Origin: CAYLOP01 sp964385305
GTDB lineage: Bacteria > Chloroflexota > Anaerolineae > Anaerolineales > E44-bin32
Direction: 5' to 3'
Assembly (NCBI GenBank): GCA_964385305.1
Contig: CAYLOP010000026.1
Coordinates: 1 to 27,434, forward strand
DNA: 27,434 nucleotides
The position numbers and the translations under genes are program-made. Shown in pieces: positions 15,815 through 23,195 of the stretch. How positions within the stretch are numbered: the first letter of the stretch is position 1; the number at the start of each line of letters is the position of its first letter. Under the pieces are notes generated by a model, which worked only from the letters and a program-made list of their open reading frames with translations, did not search any database and had not been told where the DNA came from.

Positions 15815-16945
15815 TCACTCTCCAATGGCATAGAGCTGGAATGGAAGCGCTTGGTCGTATTTCCGACCCATGATGACACGCAATTCCCCATCGTTCAACC
15901 CATACACAATCGACCACTGGGTGAGAATCTGAGAAACGTCTTCGAGGAGACCCTTAGCACCCGCCATATCGAGTTGGCCTTCCGTGCTTGAGAGACGATC
16001 CGCGATCTTGTCATAGCGATCACACACGCCCTCTGCAGAATCCCCATACGCGCTTCTCAGGAAATTGGTCGCCTGGTGCCAGGGATCCTGATTGGGGATC
16101 AAGACCATCGCACCCTGGTAGAATTCCACGAGCACTGCCTTCCCAGATCGATCTGCAAGCAGATAGTGCAGAGGTGGCCCGCCAGCCATATCGATGTTGT
16201 AGCGCTGGATGATCTCCACGGCATCCTCGATTTCGCATGCGTGATCCAAGATCTCCAGTATCACACCTAGCGAGCTGATGCTCTGCTTCTGAGGATCGGT
16301 GACCATATTCCCCGAAGGCACCGCGGCCATTCCGACGCCCAAGCCGCAGGCATTCATGCCATCGAACGGGATGAACGGTGTCAGCAACAGACCGGTGCGT
16401 TCCTCGAGAGGCAGCTCGATAAGTCTATGGATCTCGTCGTCCTCGAAACCAACATAAGCAATATCCACCATCGAAACCGAGGCATACCCATCCGGCGGAT
16501 CGGTGAATAACAGCAAGGCAGGGCTGTATTCCCAATCAAAATTGCGGCCCAGAAGCATGGTTTCCGGGTTCCCCAACGCCGAAAACAACGAACATGCCCA
16601 TGAGGAGATAGGGACATCAGGTAAGTCATCGCGTGTCAGTTGGGGGATGCCGTCGAAGGACACAGGTTCCGCCTCATAGGATCCGTAGTAACGCATCGTA
16701 TATAGCGGATAATCGTCGACAATTTCCAGACTGTTGAGCGTCTTATACGCTTCCAGCGATTGTTCACGAGGGGATTCCCCGGGAGGCGTTGGATCATGCT
16801 GGGAGGTATCAGATGTAGAAACGGTGGTAAGGGACGATTGCTGTCCCGTGTCGGTCGCAAGGCTGCAGCCTGTGACCACAATGACGACTAGCGCGACGAT
16901 GAATAGCCTGTGGACGATCCGTGTGCACACAAGGCGGTATTTCAT
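15815..16945 (-). CDS. Lipoprotein Ntn-hydrolase, C45/choloylglycine hydrolase-like
   Basis: This is a predicted surface-anchored linear amide C-N hydrolase of the choloylglycine hydrolase / acyl-CoA:6-APA acyltransferase type; the natural substrate is unknown. The frame is open from 16996, but the ATG at 16945 has a superb GGAGGGAGGG Shine-Dalgarno and starts a lipoprotein signal: positively charged N-terminus, hydrophobic VALVVIVVTGC, lipobox ending at C27. A Ser/Thr/Pro-rich linker follows (about 28-62). The likely catalytic nucleophile is C118 in SSWACSLFSAL, followed by GRNFDWE, the hallmark of the family. The core continues through AYVGF, GMNACGLGVGMAAVP and YLLADRSGKAVLVEF. In Ntn-hydrolases the nucleophile often becomes N-terminal by self-cleavage, which would separate the enzyme from its lipid anchor. 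It is followed by the GNAT gene after about 315 nt. Confidence 0.85.
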   Translation of the reverse strand: MKYRLVCTRIVHRLFIVALVVIVVTGCSLATDTGQQSSLTTVSTSDTSQHDPTPPGESPREQSLEAYKTLNSLEIVDDYPLYTMRYYGSYEAEPVSFDGIPQLTRDDLPDVPISSWACSLFSALGNPETMLLGRNFDWEYSPALLLFTDPPDGYASVSMVDIAYVGFEDDEIHRLIELPLEERTGLLLTPFIPFDGMNACGLGVGMAAVPSGNMVTDPQKQSISSLGVILEILDHACEIEDAVEIIQRYNIDMAGGPPLHYLLADRSGKAVLVEFYQGAMVLIPNQDPWHQATNFLRSAYGDSAEGVCDRYDKIADRLSSTEGQLDMAGAKGLLEDVSQILTQWSIVYGLNDGELRVIMGRKYDQALPFQLYAIGE

Positions 16946-17189
16946 CAAGCTTCCCTCCCTCCAGGTTCCACTATCGGGGGCTGAACTTCCGTCCACGTCT
17001 ATTCGTGTATTATTAGTTTAATGAATCTGTTGGAAAGCTCAACTCGTTAGGGGTTTAAGGCATGTCTCCTGAAACCAGCGCTATCCGCTGCGATAGGACA
17101 TGCTTCCGAAAACCATCATAGTGAACCTGCAGTGCGTAAGGGATGGTTTGCGAGCAATTCTTGCTGTCAGGAAATGGATGACGATGGAA

Positions 17190-17747
17190 TCAGGCTCGTA
17201 TATGCGTGAGGACGATGCGCATGGCAATGACCATCAGCACAATCGCTCCGACGATCTCAGCTTGATGTCCAAACCGCTCTTGCATGCGTGCCCCCAAGGT
17301 ATGGCAGCCAGAGAAGCCCCCAGCGTCATCATGCCGATGATCACGCTTGGAATCCAGATACCGATCTTGAGTATAGCCAGGCTCAATCCAACTGCGAAAG
17401 CATCGATGCTTGTCGCAACAGAGAGTGTTACAAGCATGAGCCCCTTCGATGGGTCTTCTCTAAGTTTCTCGAGATGCGAGGACGAATCTAGTCGCAGCAT
17501 GCGGACACTGACAAACAGCAGGAGCCCAAATGCAACCCAATGATCGAACGGGGCAATAAAATGCGTCAATTGGCTGCCAGCCGCCCAACCCACTAACGGC
17601 ATGAAGAACTGGAAAACCGAGGTGGAAGGCGAGCCTGACTGCTGACCTTCGAATTAGAATTTGACCCGTCGTTGCACAAGCAAAGGAGACTGCGAATGCA
17701 TCGATTGCGATGGCAAACGCGATGATGATGATTTCAAAGAAACTCAT
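17190..17747 (-). pseudogene. mntP: Manganese efflux pump MntP, split by two compensating frameshifts
   Basis: MntP exports excess Mn2+ through a six-helix membrane protein. Three consecutive frames together rebuild a complete family member of about 185 residues. The first frame, from the ATG at 17747, gives MSFFEIIIIAFAIAIDAF, with the conserved DAF motif, to AFHLGF. The second gives MPLVGWAAG, WVAFGLLLFVSVRM and the second repeat SIDAFAVGLSLAI. The third gives GARMQERFGHQAEIVGAIV and the final helix, stopping at 17190-17192. The breaks coincide with a run of four A (17613-17616, plus strand) and of five C (17291-17295), where length errors are common. Net frame change is zero. This is either a decaying gene or two assembly errors. 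An AGGAGA Shine-Dalgarno lies a long 13 nt before the ATG. Confidence 0.85.
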
Positions 17748-17909
17748 CTGGCCGTGGTGGTCTCCTGTTCATTGCACTATAAGCGAATCCAAGGCGCATT
17801 ATATCCCAGAGCCATCATATGCACCGAGGCTCGATAGGCTTCTAGCTCAGGTTCAGGGAATGGATGCTTAGACAAAGCCATTGATAGTTCGCTTAATCCG
17901 GAACCCTCT

Positions 17910-18761
17910 TCAGCGATGCAGATTGACTGATGGCTCGCCCTCCGATGCATGCCGCGCTAAAAAGGATCGCACCAGATGCCGCCGCGAGAAATGGCCAAAT
18001 GTGAAGAACTCGACCAACATAGGTCCACCGCATAAAGCGCGTACGATCGCACGTTCGCTCCATCCCTTATGATGCAATTCCAATATTTTCCCACCGAGTT
18101 CTTCCAGGTAAATAATTTTAGTATGTAGCGCACCTTGAGGTCCTTCACGCATACGCGCACAACCCGGGAACAGCATCCTAAGGGAACGCTGTGCAACCTT
18201 TTTCAAGGAGTCGATCACTTGCCAGATGTCATAACCCACCCCTAGGGCACGATCTCGGCCGCCGATAAAGAGATCACCGCTGAAAAGCCATCCTCTCTCC
18301 GGCTCATAAAGGCATAGATGGTCGTCACTGTGTCCCGGGGTATAGATCACCTCGAAGGAAAACCGCTCCGTCTCGACTATTGCTCCATCATGTAATGGCT
18401 GACCCTGAGAGGGCTTTGGCCAGCCCCAGAACAGCTTCCGGTAAAGCTGAAGGGGTTGGTAGCGGCGAGGGTTGGAGAGGACAGACAGCGCAGATGGATG
18501 TGCAAGGATCTCCAAATTAGGGTGTATGACTTGAAGATCCCCATTGGCGCCGATGTGATCTTCGTGGCTGTGCGTGTTCACAATACTTGTCAGGTTGTGC
18601 GCTCCCAAGGTCTGAATGAACTCTCCCGCGCAATGCGCACAGCCTGTGTCAACAAGGAGGCCATCGACCAGGTATGCGGTTGTCCAATATCGCCCTCGCC
18701 CTGCAATTGTACGGGCAAGATCGAAGCGGATCACTTCAGCATAGCGACGGATCGAAAGCAT
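17910..18761 (-). CDS. MBL-fold metallo-hydrolase
   Basis: This 283-residue protein is a metallo-beta-lactamase-fold hydrolase, of the type found in glyoxalase II-like or lactonase-like enzymes; its substrate is not evident. The metal-binding motif THSHEDHIG gives H64, H66, D68 and H69. GHSDDHLCLY gives H144, and LFSGDLFIGG gives D163 as the bridging aspartate, so both metal sites appear intact. The C-terminal segment FFTFGHFSRRHLVRSFL is a plausible closing helix for this subgroup. The ATG at 18759-18761 has a GAGAG stretch eight bases upstream. mntP follows 162 nt downstream on the same strand; a 57-codon overlapping frame lies between them. Confidence 0.92.
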   Translation of the reverse strand: MLSIRRYAEVIRFDLARTIAGRGRYWTTAYLVDGLLVDTGCAHCAGEFIQTLGAHNLTSIVNTHSHEDHIGANGDLQVIHPNLEILAHPSALSVLSNPRRYQPLQLYRKLFWGWPKPSQGQPLHDGAIVETERFSFEVIYTPGHSDDHLCLYEPERGWLFSGDLFIGGRDRALGVGYDIWQVIDSLKKVAQRSLRMLFPGCARMREGPQGALHTKIIYLEELGGKILELHHKGWSERAIVRALCGGPMLVEFFTFGHFSRRHLVRSFLARHASEGEPSVNLHR

Positions 18762-19080
18762 GATTTCAACTCTCTAAAAGACGCGGCAACGACTTATCGA
18801 ATGGGTTGACTTAGAGCGCTGCGCACGGAAGAACTGTCCCAGGTATGATCTTACAATCGTTCATTCTGAAGACCAAATCAAAATCCTACGCGACATCATG
18901 CTTTATGTAAGGATCTAACGAAGCTTGGAGTGAACCTGTGAACTTCCCATGAACATCATGGCAACGAACGGGGCGACATCCCCCAAACGGAGGTGACATC
19001 TTGCGCTACAATAGATGCTCATACAAGATTAGGAGATTTCTCCGGGGAGCGGCACACAGCGATGGAAAGGCAAGGGTGAT
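18762..19080. other. Divergent intergenic region between MBL hydrolase and aldolase genes
   Basis: It must contain promoters for both genes. A plus-strand TACAAT (19007-19012) lies 68 nt before the aldolase ATG but lacks a good -35. No gene is supported. A short GGGG/CCCC hairpin is present near 18970-18984. Confidence 0.4.
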
Positions 19081-19719
19081 ATGACGTATGATGCAATGCG
19101 CCAGGCGATATACAAGACGACGATGATGCTTTACGAGAAGGATCTCATCCGGTTATCCGCTGGGAACGTCAGCCTCCACGACGGTGAGGGACACGTCGCT
19201 ATTACCCCATCCAACCTATGGTACGACAGGATGACCCCGCTGGATATCCCGATTGTTGATCTCCAACAAAACCTCGTAGACGGTCAAAGGACACCTTCTT
19301 CAGAGACGCCGATGCACACCGCGATTTACCGTGCGCTTCCCGAAATCGGTGGCATCGTGCACACACACTCCGTAAATGCCATCGCATTTGCGATGACTGG
19401 GCGCGAACTCCCTATAGTGTGCATAGAGCTCCTTGCAGTGGGAGGGCCTGTGCCAGTGGCTCCCTTTGTATGCCCGGGGACAAACGAGGCTGGTGAGGTT
19501 GCTGCCAGGATGTTTAAGGCGCAACCGGGGCTTAAGTGTCTGTTACTTCGCAACCATGGCTTGGTGGCGATCGGGGCTTCAATAGACCATGCTTTCGAGA
19601 ACGCCTATCAGTTTGAAATTGGCGCGGAGGCCTTCTTTCGCGGTTTACAGGTCGGCTCACCAACCTCTCTCACGGAAGCCCAAATCGAACAGATCGAAAA
19701 AATAGCGCGCTTTTCGTGA
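19081..19719 (+). CDS. Class II aldolase/adducin-family protein
   Basis: This 212-residue protein belongs to the zinc-dependent class II aldolase/epimerase family (FucA, AraD and relatives), which cleaves or epimerises sugar phosphates. Characteristic segments run in order: LIRLSAGNVS, ITPSNLWYDRM, SSETPMHTAIYRALPEIGGI, HTHS, GPVPVAPFVCPGTNE and LLLRNHGLVAIG. Zinc ligands H94, H96 and H159 and the catalytic E75 (equivalent to E73 of fuculose-phosphate aldolase) are present. Size fits FucA (215 residues) better than AraD (231). The real substrate cannot be fixed from sequence. The ATG at 19081 follows AAGGGTGAT. No sugar kinase or isomerase lies beside it. The frame stays open for about 59 codons behind its TGA, which I treat as chance. 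Confidence 0.93.
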   Translation: MTYDAMRQAIYKTTMMLYEKDLIRLSAGNVSLHDGEGHVAITPSNLWYDRMTPLDIPIVDLQQNLVDGQRTPSSETPMHTAIYRALPEIGGIVHTHSVNAIAFAMTGRELPIVCIELLAVGGPVPVAPFVCPGTNEAGEVAARMFKAQPGLKCLLLRNHGLVAIGASIDHAFENAYQFEIGAEAFFRGLQVGSPTSLTEAQIEQIEKIARFS

Positions 19720-20230
19720 CAGGTCGGACACAACCCGACTATCCTCGCCACGAAGTGCATCTTTTATCTAGATACACGATGGCATCCCTACAGGGGTGGT
19801 GAAACGGATGGCATTTTACACCAAGATACCCTGTCCTTTATGATCAAGAATCCCGAAGCGGCAGATCGGATCCGAAGGTTCTCGGTGGTGTGCGCCTGAA
19901 TCAGTGGCCGCCGACACCAGACTGGAGGGGGTCCAGCCTGGGCGGCGACCTCTATCTATTATGGTGCAGCGTGATTGAAAAGTAAAGGTAGATGCAGGGC
20001 TTTCCTGATAAAGTGCACACCAAACCCATCATCGTCGCTTTGTTCCACGAGGCGCCAGATCCCACCGCTTCTGCTTCGAGCGCCAACGAGAAAAAAGGAT
20101 TCCTCATATTCCACGCTCAGACAAGGAGTGGAACATCTCACCTTAGTTGTCGTTTACAGATCCTTTCTTCTTCCCCTCCCCTAGAGGGGCAATCTGTCCC
20201 AACAAACCTATCACATCGCAAGACAGGCTG
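19720..20230. other. Long intergenic region with GC-rich nested hairpin
   Basis: About 510 nt without a convincing gene. A 5-bp GTCGG/CCGAC repeat (19723-19739) directly follows the aldolase stop. A nested hairpin occupies 19907-19946. A C/G hairpin (20173-20189) lies about 40 nt behind the ruvA stop on its strand but lacks a T-run. Open frames here have no recognisable motifs. Confidence 0.5.
19907..19946. repeat. Nested GC-rich inverted repeat
   Basis: An outer stem GCCGCC (19907-19912) with GGCGGC (19941-19946) encloses an inner perfect stem CTGGA (19922-19926) with TCCAG (19932-19936) and a GGGGG loop. It may be a terminator-like structure or part of a small RNA; no T-run follows. Confidence 0.45.
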
Positions 20231-20809
20231 TTATGGGCTGGCGAAGTATTTCAATGCGAGCTTGACTCTGGTCTCAACATCCTGTGGCGAATCCGATGGA
20301 ATGGATTGTAACGCTGTTTGCGCCTCGACCAGGCTGATGCCTAAAGCAGTAAGAACACCCAGGACTTCGGTATCCACCTCGCTTATCGCTATCACTTGCG
20401 AGTAAGGAACTTCGAGCCGATCCTTAAGATGAAATATGATCTTCTGGGCAGTTTTTTGGCCGATCCCCGGAACGCTCGCAAAGATGCCTGGCTGATCTTG
20501 GATAACAGCACTTCGTAACACATCAGGTGATAGGTGGGATAAAACCGCAAGTGCCAAACGTGGACCAATGCCACTTACATGGATCAGCACTTCAAAGAGC
20601 TCACGCTCCTCAGAAGTATTAAAGCCGTACAAGTTGATTGCCGAATCGCGCACAGCCATGTAAGTATGTAAAAACATGGGCTTTCCAATTCTTGTCGCTT
20701 CAGCCACAACGGAGGCTGGTACGGCGATGAGCACCCCCACTCCGCCAACGTCCAGGATGATTTCACTTTCCCCCACACGCTGCACGACACCCCGAATCGA
20801 TGCGATCAT
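20231..20809 (-). CDS. ruvA: Holliday junction branch migration protein RuvA
   Basis: RuvA binds four-way DNA junctions as a tetramer and loads the RuvB motor for branch migration in recombination repair. The 192-residue protein shows the N-terminal OB-fold (IRGVVQRVGESEIILDVGGVGVLI), two helix-hairpin-helix motifs (LIHVSGIGPRLALAVLS at about 75-91 and FASVPGIGQKTAQKII at about 110-125) and the C-terminal RuvB-contacting domain. Its ATG overlaps the ruvC stop codon as ATGA, which indicates translational coupling. ruvB does not follow within the window, so it must be encoded elsewhere. Confidence 0.98.
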   Translation of the reverse strand: MIASIRGVVQRVGESEIILDVGGVGVLIAVPASVVAEATRIGKPMFLHTYMAVRDSAINLYGFNTSEERELFEVLIHVSGIGPRLALAVLSHLSPDVLRSAVIQDQPGIFASVPGIGQKTAQKIIFHLKDRLEVPYSQVIAISEVDTEVLGVLTALGISLVEAQTALQSIPSDSPQDVETRVKLALKYFASP

Positions 20810-21306
20810 CCCAACCCCTCACGGCGCGTGCGCGTTTGGCTGCTATGAATATGACAAATGGCGACCGCCAACGCGTCGGCGACATCGTCTGGTCGTGGCG
20901 TGGATTCTAATCCTAACAAAGTACGAACCATCTCCTGTATCTGTTGCTTATCCGCAGCGCCATAGCCTGCAACAGCTTGCTTAATCTCTCGCGGATTGTA
21001 TTCACTGACCGGAATATCTGCTTGAGACAATGAGAGCAATGCCACCCCACGCGCCTGCCCCACACTAAGGGCTGTTGACACATTACGCTGAAAGTACAAC
21101 TTCTCAACCGCACCGCTCACCGGCGCGTAGCGCTGGAGAAGCTGATTCAAATCGTTATAGAGATGCAACAACCGGCGGGGCATTTGTAGATCGGCAGGTG
21201 TGCTAATCACACCGAATTCGATCGCATCAAGCGCACCACCCTGCGTTAATCTTACCAATCCGAAACCGGTTCTTGCTGTCCCTGGGTCAATGCCTATGAC
21301 CAGCAT
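20806..21306 (-). CDS. ruvC: Crossover junction endodeoxyribonuclease RuvC
   Basis: RuvC resolves Holliday junctions by paired nicks. The four acidic catalytic residues are visible: D7 in GIDPGTARTGFG, E68 in AVEKLYF, and D141 and D144 in RPDDVADALAVAICH. The 166-residue length is normal. The ATG at 21304-21306 has no strong Shine-Dalgarno, but the MLVIGIDPG beginning matches the family. It lies 27 nt behind yebC and overlaps ruvA by four bases, forming the classical yebC-ruvC-ruvA cluster. Confidence 0.98.
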   Translation of the reverse strand: MLVIGIDPGTARTGFGLVRLTQGGALDAIEFGVISTPADLQMPRRLLHLYNDLNQLLQRYAPVSGAVEKLYFQRNVSTALSVGQARGVALLSLSQADIPVSEYNPREIKQAVAGYGAADKQQIQEMVRTLLGLESTPRPDDVADALAVAICHIHSSQTRTRREGLG

Positions 21307-21333
21307 GCGGTATGTATTCCATGCTGGCGATGC

Positions 21334-22089
21334 TTAGGCAGCCTCAAGCATCGTGACCGCCTCATCGGTCACCGCGAGGTTGGAGAACACCTGACGCACA
21401 TCCATAAGATCCTCCAGATCCTCAATGACCCGCATCACCCTTACTGTATCCTCCGGCGACAGTTCAATCTCGGAAGTTGGCAGCATACGCAAGGAGGCCT
21501 CATCGGGTTCGATTCGAGCTACCTTCAGTGCGTCATCCACCGCTTTAAAAGCCTCTATAGGCGCGATGATCTCGATATCATCCTCCCCCAAAATAACGTC
21601 ATCCGCACCCGCCTCTACTGCGAGTTCAAAAATCTCATCTTGGTTAAGCCCTTCTGAATCAAGGGCGAAGTATGCAGCTCGTTTGAATTGCCAGGAAACC
21701 GCACCCGCATCCGCCATATTTCCACCAGCACGGGTCAACACATGCCGAAGCTCCGCCACAGTGCGATTGCGGTTGTCGGTTACTACATCGATGATCAGCG
21801 CGACGCCATTCAGAGCATAACCCTCATAATAGACTTGCTCGAATGTGGCGCCCTCCTTATCTTCACCTGTACCGCGCTTAATCGCCCGCTCGATATTGTC
21901 TTTTGGCATATTGAAGGATTTGGCTCGGTCCATGGCAAGCCGAAGACCGAAGTTCGTCTCTGTATCGCCGCCGCCTTCCCGCGCAGCGAGTGTGATCTCT
22001 CGCGCCATACGTGTGAAAATGGCGCCTCGCTTGGCATCATTGGCGGCTTTCTTGCGTTTAATCGTCGACCATTTGGAGTGTCCCGACAT
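21334..22089 (-). CDS. yebC: YebC/PmpR family regulator (TACO1 family)
   Basis: YebC proteins are cytoplasmic factors described as transcriptional regulators and, more recently, as translation factors helping ribosomes through proline-rich stretches. The 251-residue protein starts with the invariant GHSKWSTIKRKKAANDAKRG segment and continues with TRMAREITLAAREGGGD, the IERAIKRGTG loop, YEGYALNGVALIIDVVTDNRNRT and GGNMADAGAVSWQF, all diagnostic. The ATG at 22087-22089 is preceded by a GGAGAAGGA Shine-Dalgarno located directly behind a 6-bp hairpin. It heads the yebC-ruvC-ruvA operon. Confidence 0.97.
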   Translation of the reverse strand: MSGHSKWSTIKRKKAANDAKRGAIFTRMAREITLAAREGGGDTETNFGLRLAMDRAKSFNMPKDNIERAIKRGTGEDKEGATFEQVYYEGYALNGVALIIDVVTDNRNRTVAELRHVLTRAGGNMADAGAVSWQFKRAAYFALDSEGLNQDEIFELAVEAGADDVILGEDDIEIIAPIEAFKAVDDALKVARIEPDEASLRMLPTSEIELSPEDTVRVMRVIEDLEDLMDVRQVFSNLAVTDEAVTMLEAA

Positions 22090-22104
22090 CGCTGTTCCTT
22101 CTCC

Positions 22105-22119
22105 GCCTGGCGACCAGGC
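22105..22119 (-). promoter_or_regulatory. Leader hairpin adjoining the yebC ribosome-binding site
   Basis: GCCTGG and CCAGGC form a perfect 6-bp stem with a three-base loop. It ends immediately before the GGAGAAGGA that serves yebC. It could stabilise the leader or influence ribosome access; there is no direct evidence for regulation. Confidence 0.45.
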
Positions 22120-22159
22120 ATGTGGGTTTTCTTGGAATTCGCACCGTTAGTGCAGGATC

Positions 22160-22188
22160 ATTATACCACCCGCTCACAACGCTCTCCA
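22160..22188 (-). promoter_or_regulatory. Extended -10 promoter of yebC-ruvC-ruvA
   Basis: On the minus strand a perfect TATAAT (22160-22165), preceded by TGG (TGN extension), lies 17 nt behind TGGAGA (22183-22188, four of six to consensus). Start near 22153 gives a leader of about 64 nt. Confidence 0.72.
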
Positions 22189-22430
22189 AACACCTCGCAG
22201 AGGCAGCCTCTCCCCTCCGCCAATTTAACTGGGTTAACTGTGACTACTCAGTGGATCGATTCTGCTATGCTTGCATGGAAAGGCGTGCACCCATCTCCCA
22301 CTCTTCGGCCGGAAGCTTCAAATTTGCTTATTCACCGTCCACGGAAATTCAAACTATCAACCATCTACATGGAGGGGCTTGAATAAAAACATTCAAGAGC
22401 TAATGGCGTGAAACCTGGTCAGGTCAATGT
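22166..22430. other. Intergenic region between yebC and the DUF72 gene
   Basis: Apart from the yebC promoter (which it adjoins) I see no gene. A small palindrome TTAAC-TGG-GTTAA lies at 22225-22237. The longer frames here lack family features. No T-run terminator for the DUF72 gene is apparent. Confidence 0.4.
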
Positions 22431-23195
22431 CTACAACGCCAGCAGGTTCTTTAGCTTATGAAGCGTATCCACGCTTTGGCCTTTATAGTGGTTATTGGCA
22501 TATACCAGGGTGAGCGCTCCAGCCGTATCCAGCGTACGGATGCGAGGGATCCATTCACGCAGTTCCGATTCGGAGTACGTGTAATCGTAGCGCTCCCAAG
22601 CATGTTCGTGCTTCCACCAGCGTTCTATATTACGGCCGTGAAAACGCACGTATGCTGGCGAGCTCGTAGCTCTCGCCACAGGTGGTATCAATCCTTTAAG
22701 GGGGGGCTCATCCACACAGCAGAAACCCAAACCCATATCCTGCAATTGTGTAAACGTGTCCTCTGAGATCCAACCGCTGTCTCGAAACTCCACTGCGACC
22801 GGAAGATCCGACAAACCCTCACGGAGTATGTTGAGGTATTCTCGATTCTCTGGTGTGGGATGGAAGGAAAATGGGAACTGGGCTAGAACACAAGCCAATT
22901 TCCCGGCCTCTACCAACGGAGCGATGCTTTCTCGATACACTTCGAAATCGGGCTCCTCCCGTTCGTGGGTCAAACTGCGATGCGCTTTAATAGAAAATGT
23001 AAATCCATCTGGCGTTCGCTCAACCCAGCCTTTTACGATCTTGGGTGTCGGCAGGCGATAGTAGGTGACGTTCAGTTCAACAGTATCAAACTGTGTCGCG
23101 TAGTAGGGAAGCCATTGCCAACGTGGGAGATCCTCCGGATACACTTGGCCAATCCAATCATCATAGGAGAAACCTGAGGTTCCAAGGAGAATCAT
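22431..23195 (-). CDS. DUF72 (YecE-like) protein
   Basis: This 254-residue protein belongs to the DUF72 family, predicted TIM-barrel proteins of unknown biochemical role. Diagnostic features are the N-terminal LLGTSGFSYDDWIGQVYPE, the VELNVTYYRLPTPKIVKGW segment, FSIKAHRSLTH, the LAQFPFSFHPTPENREYL stretch, AVEFRDSGW, and YVRFHGRN near the C-terminus with the final YANNHYKGQSVDT. The ATG at 23193-23195 overlaps the stop of the alcohol dehydrogenase gene by four bases (ATGA), so the two are translationally coupled. This suggests a shared transcript but not a shared pathway. An AAGGAGA-like Shine-Dalgarno is not obvious, which fits reinitiation. Confidence 0.94.
   Translation of the reverse strand: MILLGTSGFSYDDWIGQVYPEDLPRWQWLPYYATQFDTVELNVTYYRLPTPKIVKGWVERTPDGFTFSIKAHRSLTHEREEPDFEVYRESIAPLVEAGKLACVLAQFPFSFHPTPENREYLNILREGLSDLPVAVEFRDSGWISEDTFTQLQDMGLGFCCVDEPPLKGLIPPVARATSSPAYVRFHGRNIERWWKHEHAWERYDYTYSESELREWIPRIRTLDTAGALTLVYANNHYKGQSVDTLHKLKNLLAL

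Noticed and set aside
17748..17909. Manganese (yybP-ykoY) riboswitch before mntP
   Set aside because: I looked for the conserved loops of this aptamer and did not find them; only a lone TATAAT without a fitting -35.
19720..19896. Open frame of about 59 codons in frame behind the aldolase TGA
   Set aside because: The aldolase is already full length, the extension has no recognised motif, and a stop-free run of this length is not rare; selenocysteine or readthrough signals were not seen.
19992..20405. 137-codon plus-strand frame
   Set aside because: Half of it is antisense to ruvA; low-complexity Ser/Thr-rich translation with no start signal.
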